18,144 nucleotides of DNA from JBGSWC01 sp041752635 (lineage in GTDB: Bacteria; Planctomycetota; Planctomycetia; Pirellulales; Lacipirellulaceae): assembly GCA_041752635.1 (NCBI GenBank), contig JBGSWC010000169.1:1-18144 (forward strand), read 5' to 3'. The first letter of the stretch is position 1. Each line of letters begins with the position of its first letter. The position numbers and the translations under genes were made by a program. Positions 7,377-15,778 of the stretch are shown here, piece after piece. The notes beneath the pieces were generated by a model that did not search any database, was not told where the DNA came from, and was given only the letters and a program-made list of their open reading frames with translations.

Positions 7377-8681
7377 ATGAATCGAAGTTGGGCACTCCGT
7401 GCGTTTATAGGTAGCGTTGCCTGCGTTTTGCCTCACTCGGCTTTTGCGTTGATCATTGCCGGCAACCCGGTTAGCGACAACTACGTCGCGCCCGTCGGCG
7501 CGGCTGATCCGGGTTGGGCGAATCTTTCGTCTTCGATCTCTGCTATTTATCTGGGTGACGGATGGGTGATTGGTGCCGTCCATAGCGGCGCACAAGGCAC
7601 CATTTCGTTTGACGCCGGCACATTCGATGTCATTCCCAACAGCGCTATTACCCTGACTAACCCATCGGGGCTCCAGTACTTCGATCACTTCAACAACGGT
7701 GCCCAGTCCAACGCTAGCCTAGAGTCGGATATCGCGATGTATCGCATCGATACGGCGAATCGCTACGATGGCACTCTCGAAGCACTTGCCATGTCGCAGG
7801 GCAACCCGCTCAAACAGATTACTATCGCAACGACAACGCCTTCGGAAAACACCAGCGTTACTATGCTGGCGCGCGGGCGAACACGCGACGGCGACACCAT
7901 TGTCACGGTGCCGATTACTGGGGGAACGGCTCAGGGCTACAACGTGAACCTCAACGACGTCACATCGCGCCGCAAGGCTTGGGGCAACAACCGAATCATT
8001 TCTGATGATGACGGTCTGCCAAATGAACCGGTCGACGCCGACATCAACTCGACTATTCGCGTGATGACGGGCAATCGAGATACCATTAGTCTGCTGACGA
8101 AATTCGAAAACATCAACAACGAAACCCATGCCGCCTCTGGTGATTCGGGTGGTGGTGTCTTTTATCAACAAGGGGGTAATTGGGTTTTAGGTGGTCATTT
8201 GCATTCGATTTACGGCTACGCGGGACAACCGGGCCGAGTGGCGGCCTTCGGCAACGTGCTCGCGTTTTCTGACTTCACTAATCCCCATTACCACGCGCAA
8301 ATCATGGCAGCCCTCAACCAGTCGAACTACTCGAAGCTGGGCGATGTCAATCTCGACGGCATCGTCAGTGGCGATGGCACTGGTAGTTGGGAGAACGACG
8401 ACGTTACCGCCTTCATCGAAGGCTGGACGGCACAGCATTCCGTCTTCAACCCGACCGCTGGCATCGTAAGTTGGAAAATGGGCGACCTCGATCAAAACGG
8501 CATCACCGACATTGCCGATTTTTTGATCCTGCGTAAAGAGCTAGGTGCCACGGGCGCATCGCTCAGCTTGGCGAGCTTGTTATCGCCAACTGCCGTGCCC
8601 GAACCAACCGGCCTTGTCGCCTTGGTTGTGGCGCTGCTTAGCGGGCTCGCGTTTGCGCGGCTCAAGTATGCACGCGCCTGA
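7377..8681 (+). CDS. Secreted trypsin-like serine protease with dockerin-like repeats and PEP-CTERM tail
   Basis: 434-residue exported protein. A signal peptide (1 to about 24, ending HSAFA) precedes a domain whose spaced motifs match a chymotrypsin-fold triad: WVIGAVHSG (H69), ESDIAMYRI (D118) and SGDSGGGVF (S257). Two calcium-binding dockerin/EF-hand-like repeats follow: GDVNLDGIVSGDG (322-334) and GDLDQNGITDIADFLILR (369-386). The C-terminus has VPEP (407-410), a hydrophobic helix and a basic end, which is the PEP-CTERM sorting signal cut by exosortase-type enzymes. The first loop is interrupted by a GDGTGSWEN insertion. AAGG about a dozen bases before the ATG is a modest ribosome site. 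The fold is inferred from the triad; activity could be lost. It is monocistronic and divergent from the QueD-family gene. Confidence 0.82.
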   Translation: MNRSWALRAFIGSVACVLPHSAFALIIAGNPVSDNYVAPVGAADPGWANLSSSISAIYLGDGWVIGAVHSGAQGTISFDAGTFDVIPNSAITLTNPSGLQYFDHFNNGAQSNASLESDIAMYRIDTANRYDGTLEALAMSQGNPLKQITIATTTPSENTSVTMLARGRTRDGDTIVTVPITGGTAQGYNVNLNDVTSRRKAWGNNRIISDDDGLPNEPVDADINSTIRVMTGNRDTISLLTKFENINNETHAASGDSGGGVFYQQGGNWVLGGHLHSIYGYAGQPGRVAAFGNVLAFSDFTNPHYHAQIMAALNQSNYSKLGDVNLDGIVSGDGTGSWENDDVTAFIEGWTAQHSVFNPTAGIVSWKMGDLDQNGITDIADFLILRKELGATGASLSLASLLSPTAVPEPTGLVALVVALLSGLAFARLKYARA

Positions 8682-8743
8682 TTAGCCGCTCTATTTTGGC
8701 CCTGTATGGCCTTGTAAATCGGCGGCGAACTGGCAAAATGGGT

Positions 8744-8767
8744 CCCCAAAGGGGTGGTTCGCCCCTT
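8744..8767 (+). other. Two mutually exclusive hairpins before the aminopeptidase gene
   Basis: GGGG at 8751-8754 can pair with CCCC at 8744-8747 or, as AAGGGG (8749-8754), with CCCCTT at 8762-8767. The alternatives cannot form together. No T-run follows. The element lies 35 bp before the ATG at 8802. Confidence 0.25.
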
Positions 8768-8801
8768 GGCTCCATTTGTTCGTTCTCCCCCTCGGACTGG
8801 C

Positions 8802-9902
8802 ATGTCGGTACACGAAAATAGGCGGCGAAATCTGCGTCGAACCTTGCGCAAGGCGAAAGTCGACGCGCTTCTGGTGACGAACTTTCTCAACGTCACTTAT
8901 CTCACCGGTTTCACCGGCGATGACAGCTATTTGTTGGTGACGCTCGACGACGAGCTGCTCATCACCGACAAGCGGTACGACGAACAGCTCGAAACAGAGT
9001 GTCCCGACCTGACGTTGGTTGTCCGCGGGCCAGGACAGATGATGATGCCGACCACTATCGACACCATTAAGTCGCTCGCTATCGAAAAACTTGGTGTCGA
9101 GTCATCGTCGATCACTTTGGCGCTCCACAACACGCTGAGCGAGAAGTTAGGCGAACTGGAAATCGATGTCGAGCCGATTGCCAACGCAATCGAAGACCTG
9201 CGGATGGTGAAAGATAAGGAAGAGATCGAGGCGATTCGACACGCCATTTATGTTGCAGAGCGGGCATTTGGAGTCGTCAGGTCGAGTCTGCGTTGCGAAA
9301 CGACCGAGTTCGAGGTCGCGACCGAATTGGAATATCAAGTACGTCAATTCGGCGGCACTTGCCTCAGTTTTCCGGCGCTCGTAGGCAACGGACCACGCGG
9401 GGCGTTGCCACACGTGCAGCCCGGCCAACGAAAAATTGGCGAGAGCGATTTTACCCTCATCGACTGGGGCGCACGAGCGAATCATTATGTCAGCGATCTC
9501 ACGCGCATGGTCGTGACCGGAAAGATTTCGAGCAAGTTTCGCAAGCTCTATAACATCGTGTTAGAAGCCAACCTTGCCGGAATCGCTGCGATCAAGCCCG
9601 GTGCAAAGTGCGAAGATGTCGACGCGGCGGCTCGCAATGTCATTGAAAAGGCGGGCCAGGGTCCAAAGTTCGGACACGGACTCGGACACGGCATCGGCCT
9701 CTTAGTTCACGAAGCGCCGCGGCTCTCGCGCAACCTGCCTGATGCCGTGCTGGAGGCTGGCATGGTCATCACGATCGAGCCAGGCGTTTATTTTCCCGGT
9801 TGGGGTGGAATTCGTATCGAGGATGATGTGCTCGTCACTCGCACCGGATACGAAGTCTTGACCAACGTTCCAAAACAACTCGACGATTGCCTGTTATCGT
9901 AA
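8802..9902 (+). CDS. Xaa-Pro aminopeptidase / M24B family peptidase
   Basis: 366-residue metallopeptidase that releases N-terminal residues preceding proline (PepP/PepQ type). The N-terminal creatinase-like domain spans about 1-135 and the pita-bread catalytic domain follows. All five metal ligands are visible: D221 (LIDWGA), D232 (SDLTR), H296 (HGLGHG), E326 (TIEPGVY) and E340 (IRIEDD). H204 in ALPHVQPG is the usual proton-shuttle position. The ATG at 8802 matches the family's N-terminus (VHENRRRNLRRTL). A GTG at 8754 would add 16 residues without homology, though neither start has a clear ribosome site. accB follows after 48 bp. In several bacteria this peptidase precedes efp and accBC; here efp is absent from the gap. 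Confidence 0.9.
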   Translation: MSVHENRRRNLRRTLRKAKVDALLVTNFLNVTYLTGFTGDDSYLLVTLDDELLITDKRYDEQLETECPDLTLVVRGPGQMMMPTTIDTIKSLAIEKLGVESSSITLALHNTLSEKLGELEIDVEPIANAIEDLRMVKDKEEIEAIRHAIYVAERAFGVVRSSLRCETTEFEVATELEYQVRQFGGTCLSFPALVGNGPRGALPHVQPGQRKIGESDFTLIDWGARANHYVSDLTRMVVTGKISSKFRKLYNIVLEANLAGIAAIKPGAKCEDVDAAARNVIEKAGQGPKFGHGLGHGIGLLVHEAPRLSRNLPDAVLEAGMVITIEPGVYFPGWGGIRIEDDVLVTRTGYEVLTNVPKQLDDCLLS

Positions 9903-9950
9903 CGGCGGTTCGTCAGCCTAGCGCGTCGCAAACGACGGGAGCAAATTGCA

Positions 9951-10436
9951 ATGTCTAACAGCGGTGGAACTTCGCAGGTCGACGTCTTCGACGTTCGCAA
10001 AGTTCGGCGTCTGGTCGAGCTGATGAACGAGCACGAATTGGCCGAGATCGACCTCCGCCAAGGCGACCAACGCATCCGGCTCCGCCGAGATCAGGAACCG
10101 ACTGTCGTGGCCGCGCCGGCGGCTGTGCCGACACCAGTCGCCGCGCCAACAACCGTCGCTCCAGTGGCGGCGACTGCGGCTCCCGTCGATGATGCGAGCA
10201 CGTCGATTATCGCAAGCCCGATGGTGGGAACTTTCTACAAGTCATCGAGCCCCGATTCCGCACCATTCGTGAAAGTGGGCGACCAAGTTGGCCCCGACAC
10301 CACGGTTTGCATTGTCGAGGCGATGAAGGTGTTCAACGAAATACCCGCCGAATGTTCGGGCAAGATAGTCGCCGTGTTGGTTGAGAGTGGCGACTCTGTC
10401 GAGTATGGTCAGCCACTATTCAAAGTGCAAAAGTAA
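9951..10436 (+). CDS. accB: Biotin carboxyl carrier protein of acetyl-CoA carboxylase
   Basis: 161-residue AccB, which carries biotin between the carboxylase and carboxyltransferase halves of acetyl-CoA carboxylase in fatty acid synthesis. The N-terminal segment (12-50) is the helical domain that contacts AccC. It is followed by an Ala/Pro/Val/Thr-rich flexible linker (about 50-85) and the biotinyl domain (86-161). The modification site is K126 in VEAMKVFNE, and the thumb-type segment GTFYKSSSPDSAPFVKVGD is present. GGGAG nine bases before the ATG supports the start. accC begins 37 bp after the stop, so the two form an operon, as in most bacteria. Confidence 0.95.
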   Translation: MSNSGGTSQVDVFDVRKVRRLVELMNEHELAEIDLRQGDQRIRLRRDQEPTVVAAPAAVPTPVAAPTTVAPVAATAAPVDDASTSIIASPMVGTFYKSSSPDSAPFVKVGDQVGPDTTVCIVEAMKVFNEIPAECSGKIVAVLVESGDSVEYGQPLFKVQK

Positions 10437-10473
10437 GCCTTTTCGCCCGCCCCGCTTTCGGATTACGCTCGCC

Positions 10474-11829
10474 ATGTATCAACGCATTCTCGTAGCAAAC
10501 CGCGGAGAAATCGCGCTGCGAGTGATTCGCGCATGTAAAGAATTGGGCATCGAGACCGTCGCCATTTATAGCGAAGGGGACCGTGGCGCTCATTATCTTG
10601 AACTCGCCGACGAGTCCTATTGCATTGGGCCGGCGAAAGCGAGCGAGAGCTATCTGAAAATCGCTAGCGTCATCAGCGCCGCCGAAGTGGGCAACGTGCA
10701 AGCGATCCATCCAGGCTATGGGTTCTTGGCAGAGAACGCTCATTTCAACGAAGTCTGTCGAAGTTGCAACATCGATTTCATCGGTCCACAGCCCGAACCG
10801 ATGGCACGGCTTGGAGATAAGAACGCCGCGCGCGAATTGGCTCGAAGTGCCCAGGTGCCTGTCGTTCCGGGCAGCGAAGGAACGGTCGAGTCAGAGGACG
10901 AAGCGCTGCGCTTCGCCCACCAAGTGGGCTTTCCGGTGCTTATTAAAGCCGTCGCCGGGGGTGGTGGTAAGGGGATGCGGGTTGCCAGCAACGATCTGTC
11001 GCTCAAGTCGGCGCTACAACAAGCACGTGCCGAGGCTCTCGCGGCGTTCGGCAATGGCACCGTCTACATCGAAAAGTATATCGAACACCCCAGGCATGTC
11101 GAAGTTCAAGTAATCGCCGATCATCACGGCAATGTCGTACACCTGTTCGAGCGCGACTGCTCGGTACAGCGTCGTCACCAAAAGCTGATCGAAGAAAGCC
11201 CCAGCACAAGCATCAGCCAAGCGACCCGCGAAGCGATGTGCGAGGCCGCTTGTCGGCTGATTCGCGAGGCCAATTACACAAATGCAGCGACGGTCGAGTT
11301 CATTGTCGACAACGATGGCAATTACTACTTCATCGAAGTCAACGCCCGCATTCAAGTCGAGCACCCAGTCACCGAGCTTGTTACGGGAGTCGACCTCATT
11401 AAGTCGCAAATCTTAGTGGCGGCGGGCGAGCCGTTGCCGTATTCGCAGGATTCGATCGTCCACCGCGGCGCGGCGATCGAATGCCGCATCAACGCCGAAG
11501 ACCCAGCGCGCAACTTTCAGCCTTGCCCCGGTCGCATCGAACGGCTCATAGTTCCTGGTGGATACGGCGTGCGGTTCGACTCGCACGCACACAGCGGCTA
11601 CGTCGTGCCTCCTTACTACGACTCGATGATCGGTAAGCTGCTCGTCCATCAGCCAACTCGCCGCGAGGCGATTGCCTGCATGTTGCGCGCACTCAGCGAA
11701 CTGCGCGTCGACGGCATCAAAACGACCATTCCGCTGCACAAAGACATTCTCAGCCATACGGCGTTTTCCGAGGGCCGCATCGACACCACTTTTGTCGAGC
11801 GAACGTTCACGACGCCGACAGCGCAGTAA
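10474..11829 (+). CDS. accC: Acetyl-CoA carboxylase biotin carboxylase subunit
   Basis: 451-residue ATP-grasp enzyme that carboxylates AccB-bound biotin with bicarbonate and ATP. The start MYQRILVANRGEIALRVIRA is characteristic. Further motifs are HPGYGFLAEN (79-88), the ATP-binding glycine loop AGGGGKGMRV (161-170), RDCSVQRRHQK, FIEVNARIQVEHPVTE with the catalytic Glu/Asn/Arg cluster, and GAAIECRINAEDP. Length matches the family (about 445-450). The open frame extends upstream to 10381, inside accB, but the 31 extra residues are not family-like, so the ATG at 10474 is used. The carboxyltransferase genes accA/accD are not in the window. Confidence 0.96.
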   Translation: MYQRILVANRGEIALRVIRACKELGIETVAIYSEGDRGAHYLELADESYCIGPAKASESYLKIASVISAAEVGNVQAIHPGYGFLAENAHFNEVCRSCNIDFIGPQPEPMARLGDKNAARELARSAQVPVVPGSEGTVESEDEALRFAHQVGFPVLIKAVAGGGGKGMRVASNDLSLKSALQQARAEALAAFGNGTVYIEKYIEHPRHVEVQVIADHHGNVVHLFERDCSVQRRHQKLIEESPSTSISQATREAMCEAACRLIREANYTNAATVEFIVDNDGNYYFIEVNARIQVEHPVTELVTGVDLIKSQILVAAGEPLPYSQDSIVHRGAAIECRINAEDPARNFQPCPGRIERLIVPGGYGVRFDSHAHSGYVVPPYYDSMIGKLLVHQPTRREAIACMLRALSELRVDGIKTTIPLHKDILSHTAFSEGRIDTTFVERTFTTPTAQ

Positions 11830-11843
11830 GATTTTCTCGACCC

Positions 11844-11873
11844 TTGGTGCAGAGACAGCGCGCACACTAGAAT
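11844..11873 (+). promoter_or_regulatory. Candidate promoter of the phosphofructokinase gene
   Basis: TTGGTG (11844-11849) and TAGAAT (11868-11873, 5 of 6 to TATAAT) are 18 bp apart. Transcription would start near 11880, about 44 nt before the chosen start. The -35 match is poor, so read-through from accC also remains possible. Confidence 0.33.
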
Positions 11874-11883
11874 ACGGTCGAAA

Positions 11884-11901
11884 TCGCGGTGCCTGCCGCG
11901 A
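11884..11901 (+). other. 6-bp hairpin in the accC-pfp spacer
   Basis: TCGCGG (11884-11889) and CCGCGA (11896-11901) form a perfect stem with a 6-nt loop. No T-run follows, so termination is not indicated. It could lie in the leader of the next gene. Confidence 0.3.
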
Positions 11902-11923
11902 AATAAGATTCCAACGCCTTTGT

Positions 11924-13261
11924 ATGTCAGCGCCGACGACCATGAAAGACAACCCACTTTCGGTTCCCACGAGTTCACCAAATACCTTAAAAAAAGTGGC
12001 GATTCTGTTTGCCGGTGGTCCCGCTCCCGCCGCCAATGCCGTCATTTCCGCCGCTGCGGTTTCGTTTCTGCGCAACGGTGCCGAGGTCATTGGCATGAAG
12101 CACGGCTACTCGAGCCTCGCCGGGTTCGATCCGTCGAAGCCGCTTGTCGAAGGTGAAGATTACATTAAGATCACCCATTCGGTGTTGCGTCGCACGCGTA
12201 GCCGCCAGGGGATCATGATCGGTACTGCACGCACCAACCCTGGGAAGTTGGTGTCGCATCCGTCGCACCTCGATGACGCCGAGCGCACCGACCCGCTGCG
12301 ACGAACCTACGAAGGTTTACGCTCGTTGGGCGTCGAGGCGCTGATTTCGATCGGTGGCGACGACACGCTCAAAACGGCCAACAAGCTGAAGCTCTACCAA
12401 GATCGGCTGCCCGAGGGCGCCGTGAAAATGCCGATCGTTCACTTGCCTAAGACGATCGACAACGACTATCGGGGCATCGATTTTACGTTCGGTTACTTCA
12501 CCGCCGTTGACTTTCTCGCCCGCGAAGTCCGTAATTTGCTCGCCGACGCCGAAGCCAACAACAGCTACTTTCTCGTCGAGTCGATGGGGCGCAGCGCGGG
12601 CTGGCTGGCCTATGGCGTTGCGATCGCTGGCGAGGCGAGCCTGGTCATCAGCGTCGAAGATATCCGCGGCAAATATCGCCGAACCGAAGAATTCACCGAC
12701 CCGTCAACCGGAGAAACCAAGTCGCGACCCGTGATGAACCTCGAGCGGGTCATCAATCGCATTGTGTTGACAATGACAACCCGCGAACGCGAAGGCAAAA
12801 AGTATGGTGTCATCGTCATCGCCGAAGGTCTTGCCGAGCTATTGCCTTACAGTTATGTCGAAGGTGTTGGTCGCGACGAACATGGCCACATAAATATCTC
12901 GGCGATTAATCTCAACACCCTATTCGCCAAGTTGATCGCTGCGGAATACACCAAGCAAACCGACAATAAACGAAAAATCACGCCTCTGCAGCTCGGCTAC
13001 GAGGCCCGTTGTTCGGAGCCCCACGCATTTGATGTGATGCTTGGTAGCCAATTGGGGGTGGGTGCCTATCGCGCTCTGGTTGAACATGGCCATAATGGGG
13101 TCATGGTTTCGGTATGCGGTCAGTTGCAACTGCACTATGTTCCCTTCGAGGAACTGGTCGATCCCGAGACACTCGTGACGATGGTTCGCTTTATTGAACC
13201 CGACAGCGACTTCCAGAAGCTGACTCGGTTCCTTGAGACTTACGTCAACGAAGAGGCGTAG
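11924..13261 (+). CDS. Pyrophosphate-dependent 6-phosphofructokinase
   Basis: 445-residue enzyme phosphorylating fructose 6-phosphate, with pyrophosphate as the predicted donor. Two diagnostic positions support PPi use over ATP: GGDDT (144-148, where ATP enzymes have GGDG) and PKTIDND (175-181, lysine where ATP enzymes have PGTIDND). MGRSAGW (221-227) is the sugar-phosphate motif. The N-terminal nucleotide loop reads FAGGPAPA rather than the usual glycine-rich form. The ATG at 11924 gives a short leader before TLKKVAILFAGG. A second ATG at 11942 is possible and neither has a good ribosome site. The open frame extends back into accC, but that extension is not protein-like. An inorganic pyrophosphatase follows after 47 bp. 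Confidence 0.88.
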   Translation: MSAPTTMKDNPLSVPTSSPNTLKKVAILFAGGPAPAANAVISAAAVSFLRNGAEVIGMKHGYSSLAGFDPSKPLVEGEDYIKITHSVLRRTRSRQGIMIGTARTNPGKLVSHPSHLDDAERTDPLRRTYEGLRSLGVEALISIGGDDTLKTANKLKLYQDRLPEGAVKMPIVHLPKTIDNDYRGIDFTFGYFTAVDFLAREVRNLLADAEANNSYFLVESMGRSAGWLAYGVAIAGEASLVISVEDIRGKYRRTEEFTDPSTGETKSRPVMNLERVINRIVLTMTTREREGKKYGVIVIAEGLAELLPYSYVEGVGRDEHGHINISAINLNTLFAKLIAAEYTKQTDNKRKITPLQLGYEARCSEPHAFDVMLGSQLGVGAYRALVEHGHNGVMVSVCGQLQLHYVPFEELVDPETLVTMVRFIEPDSDFQKLTRFLETYVNEEA

Positions 13262-13308
13262 GCTGCACTTTCGACAAGCCTTATTTTTGTTATTCGAGTA
13301 TAACTTGC

Positions 13309-13920
13309 ATGGCATTTCCTCCGCCGTTTTATCGCTGGCGTCCGCACCCCTGGCATGGGCTCGAACTCGGACCCGATCCGCCCGCCTTGGTAAACGCCTA
13401 CATCGAACTCACACCGTTCGATCGTGTCAAATACGAACTCGATAAACAGACCGGCTATTTGCGAGTCGACCGACCGAATCGCACTTCGTCGTTTCCGCCG
13501 ACCCTGTATGGCTTTATCCCCCGCACGTTTTGCGGCAAGCGCGTGCAGTCGCTCATGCCGGGCGCGAGTGCCGGCGATGGCGATCCGCTCGATATTTGCG
13601 TAATCAGCGAACGCCCGATCGAGAAGAGCGGCATCATTCTCAAAGCTCGCGTGCTCGGCGGGCTGCCGATGCTCGACGACGGCGAAGCCGACGACAAGAT
13701 TATCGCTGTGCTCGATAGCGACGCCATGTGGAACGACGCCAACGATGTCGACGAATTGCCGAAGGTGATGGTCGATCGCCTAAGGCATTACTTTGGCACT
13801 TACAAGATGCTCTCACCCGAGGAGCCACGCGTCCGCATCGACGGCGTCTACAGCCGCGAGCATGCCTTCGAAGTGATCGCGGCGGCGATCGCCGATTACC
13901 AAGAAGAGTTCGGCGAGTAA
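13309..13920 (+). CDS. ppa: Family I inorganic pyrophosphatase
   Basis: 203-residue soluble enzyme hydrolysing pyrophosphate to phosphate, which pulls biosynthetic reactions forward. The family I signature DGDPLDICVI supplies the metal-binding aspartates. Other active-site segments are KYELDKQTGYLRVDR and YGFIPRTFCG, and DDKIIAV. The N-terminus PPPFYRWRPHPWHGLELG is longer and more proline-rich than in Escherichia coli PPase. The ATG at 13309 is chosen because the MAFPPPFYRWRPHPWHG segment is in frame and no alternative fits; no ribosome site is evident. It lies downstream of the PPi-using phosphofructokinase and convergent with the PrsW-like gene 65 bp away. Confidence 0.92.
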   Translation: MAFPPPFYRWRPHPWHGLELGPDPPALVNAYIELTPFDRVKYELDKQTGYLRVDRPNRTSSFPPTLYGFIPRTFCGKRVQSLMPGASAGDGDPLDICVISERPIEKSGIILKARVLGGLPMLDDGEADDKIIAVLDSDAMWNDANDVDELPKVMVDRLRHYFGTYKMLSPEEPRVRIDGVYSREHAFEVIAAAIADYQEEFGE

Positions 13921-13985
13921 GCGGCTCGAGCTAAATTTCGAGCAATTTCGCAGTGAATCGGCTCGCATGCGAAGCAGCTCGTTGG

Positions 13986-14780
13986 CTAGTCGTTAAAATC
14001 GAGCCCGCCAAACACCTCGGCCATGGTCACTGAGAAGTTGTAGAGCCCGTGCCCCACCATCGCCAGCACGAACCACGGCACACCGAGCGATAGGTTGGGC
14101 CGATTGCCGGTGCGGTGGGTGTGGTACCAGATACGCGCCACCCCAATGCCGGCGACAACCGAGCAGTTCATGTGGAGTCCCATGCAAACAGTCCAACGCC
14201 AGCGAGCGAGCGATGGCTGGGCATTGGGAATGTAAATGTTGAGATAGATGAGGTTTTCGATCACGCCGAATAGCGCTCCACCAGCCGCGGCACATAGCAA
14301 AATTTGCCAGACCGACTTGAACCAGTAGGGACGTTTCTCGACGACCCATAACGGGGCGGCGATTTTGGCAATTTCTTCGGCCACCGGTGCCGCCACTGCC
14401 ACTGTGATGATGACGGCGATTCCGGCCGAACCCAGCGAGTCGCTGGACATCAACGCGCCGAGAATGCCAAACGGACCCGCCACCGCGGCGACCCCCGCAG
14501 TCGCCAGTAGCGACTTCGCCCACGAAGTGCGAGCTTCGTTTGCGCGTAACCAGCGTTCATAAGTGACGCCCTGTTCGTCGGGGGTGCCCGAGAATTGTTC
14601 GTCGATCGCCGGCTCACCCCACACAGTGTGTTCGACCACATCGTGGTGCGTTCGACGCGCCGCCTCGCGAGCCAAAATTTTGTCGGCCTTGGCCTCGCTG
14701 CTGTCAACTTCATTGAACGAGTCAAACCCCGTCAGGTGGGGTTCGTGGTCAATCGAAGGGTCATGCGAAGGCTTGGCCAT
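13986..14780 (-). CDS. PrsW family intramembrane metalloprotease
   Basis: 264-residue membrane protein of the PrsW family, putative proteases that in Bacillus cleave the anti-sigma factor RsiW. The conserved motifs are in order: APVAEEIAKI (E135, E136, K139), GALFGVIEN (E175), MGLHMNCSV (H203) and VGHGLYNF (H244). These are the expected metal and catalytic positions within hydrophobic helices. The first 85 residues are soluble, charged and not recognised. The gene is the last of a three-gene minus-strand operon and starts 2 bp after the upstream stop, so it is translationally coupled. No anti-sigma factor or sigma factor is nearby, so the substrate is unknown. Confidence 0.85.
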   Translation of the reverse strand: MAKPSHDPSIDHEPHLTGFDSFNEVDSSEAKADKILAREAARRTHHDVVEHTVWGEPAIDEQFSGTPDEQGVTYERWLRANEARTSWAKSLLATAGVAAVAGPFGILGALMSSDSLGSAGIAVIITVAVAAPVAEEIAKIAAPLWVVEKRPYWFKSVWQILLCAAAGGALFGVIENLIYLNIYIPNAQPSLARWRWTVCMGLHMNCSVVAGIGVARIWYHTHRTGNRPNLSLGVPWFVLAMVGHGLYNFSVTMAEVFGGLDFND

Positions 14781-14782
14781 AA

Positions 14783-15262
14783 TTACCCACGTACGTAGGC
14801 GGTACCAATTGCCAAAATTGGTGCCATGACGGCGGCCTTGTTAGCGGCAGTGGTGTTATTGCCACCGATATCAGCCGACTGAAAGCGAACGTTGCAAACG
14901 GCGTTGTAGCCTGCTTCCTTCGCTTGCTCGACGATACGCAACAGCGCTTCGCGACGAGCACGCTCGAGCAGTTTCTGGTAGCTTCTCATCTCGCCTCCGA
15001 AGAGTTTGCGGAGCTTTCCGACAAAGTTCTTCAGGTAGTCGCTGGCAATTATTGCCTCGCCAAAGAACGCTTGTGGCGATGGACCCGAGTCGCCAATTCC
15101 AGGAAACGACTTTAGCTGTGTAACGAAAATGTCGCGCGTGAGCTGTTCACGCTGGTCGAGCCGTTTAAAGTGGGCGCGTTCAGTGGCACCGCCCACGAAA
15201 AAGCCCAGTCCTAACATGACAGCAACGAATCCCAAGCCAAATAGCAACTCAAAATTGTCCAT
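14783..15262 (-). CDS. Membrane-anchored YbjQ (UPF0145) family protein
   Basis: 159-residue protein with one N-terminal membrane helix (about 5-25) followed by a charged linker and a YbjQ/UPF0145 domain (about 68-157). The domain shows the family pattern EAIIASDYLKNFVGKLRKLF, GGEMRSYQKLLERAR, EALLRIVEQAKEAG and YNAVCNVRFQSADIG. The fold is a small pentamer-forming domain of unknown function, sometimes called a heavy-metal-binding domain. AGGAG seven bases before the ATG supports the start. It lies between a solo YbjQ gene (23 bp upstream) and the PrsW-like gene, suggesting that the YbjQ domain is presented at the membrane to the protease. That link is inference. Confidence 0.8.
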   Translation of the reverse strand: MDNFELLFGLGFVAVMLGLGFFVGGATERAHFKRLDQREQLTRDIFVTQLKSFPGIGDSGPSPQAFFGEAIIASDYLKNFVGKLRKLFGGEMRSYQKLLERARREALLRIVEQAKEAGYNAVCNVRFQSADIGGNNTTAANKAAVMAPILAIGTAYVRG

Positions 15263-15285
15263 GGCAACTCTCCTGTGCTGATCGC

Positions 15286-15609
15286 CTACGACGCTCTTTC
15301 TAGTACGACGGCCGTGCCATAGGCGTACAACTCGGCGGCTCCAGCGGTAACGGCACTCGTTGTGAATCGCACGTTCACAATCGCGTTAGCGCCCAACTGC
15401 TCGGCTTGAGCCGTCATTCGCTCGACCGCTTGGCGTCGCGACTCTGTCAGCAACTCGGTGTACCCCTTCAGTTCGCCCCCGACAAGGTTCTTAAAACTAG
15501 CGGCGATGTCGCGCCCGGCATGTTTCGCTCGAACCGTGTTTCCTTGTACCAAACCTTTCACGCTCGCGATGCGAAAGCCAGGTATCGTTTCGGTGTTGAC
15601 TAGAATCAT
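15286..15609 (-). CDS. YbjQ (UPF0145) family protein
   Basis: 107-residue soluble protein of full family length. It begins MILVNTETIPGFRIASVKG, the usual N-terminus, and contains GGELKGYTELLTESRRQAVE and LGANAIVNVRFTTSAV, ending in a YAYGTAVVLE strand. Biochemical function is not established for the family. It is the first gene of the operon with the membrane-anchored YbjQ and the PrsW-like protein. AGGGGAG lies about 13 bases before the ATG, slightly far. Confidence 0.88.
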   Translation of the reverse strand: MILVNTETIPGFRIASVKGLVQGNTVRAKHAGRDIAASFKNLVGGELKGYTELLTESRRQAVERMTAQAEQLGANAIVNVRFTTSAVTAGAAELYAYGTAVVLERAS

Positions 15610-15717
15610 CAGACGACGAAGCTCCCCTAAAATGCGGACAAAAAGCGGCGATCAAGTGCCGACTACCAACTTTCGCTGACCGCGATCAGATCTTGGCAAC
15701 GAGCGTCAGCATTTTGC

Positions 15718-15732
15718 CCCCTGATCGAGGGG
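15718..15732. other. 5-bp hairpin between the small secreted protein gene and the YbjQ gene
   Basis: CCCCT and AGGGG flank a 5-nt loop (GATCG). It lies about 46 bp past the stop of the small secreted protein gene on the minus strand. No T-run follows, so terminator status is doubtful. Confidence 0.25.
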
Positions 15733-15778
15733 AATGCAATAACACTAATCAGATTTTTCTGGTCCGCCGGCAATGGGC

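Noticed and set aside
13921..13985. Bidirectional terminator between the convergent pyrophosphatase and PrsW-like genes
   Set aside because: Only short palindromes (CTCGA/TCGAG and CGCATGCG) are visible, with no T-run on either side.
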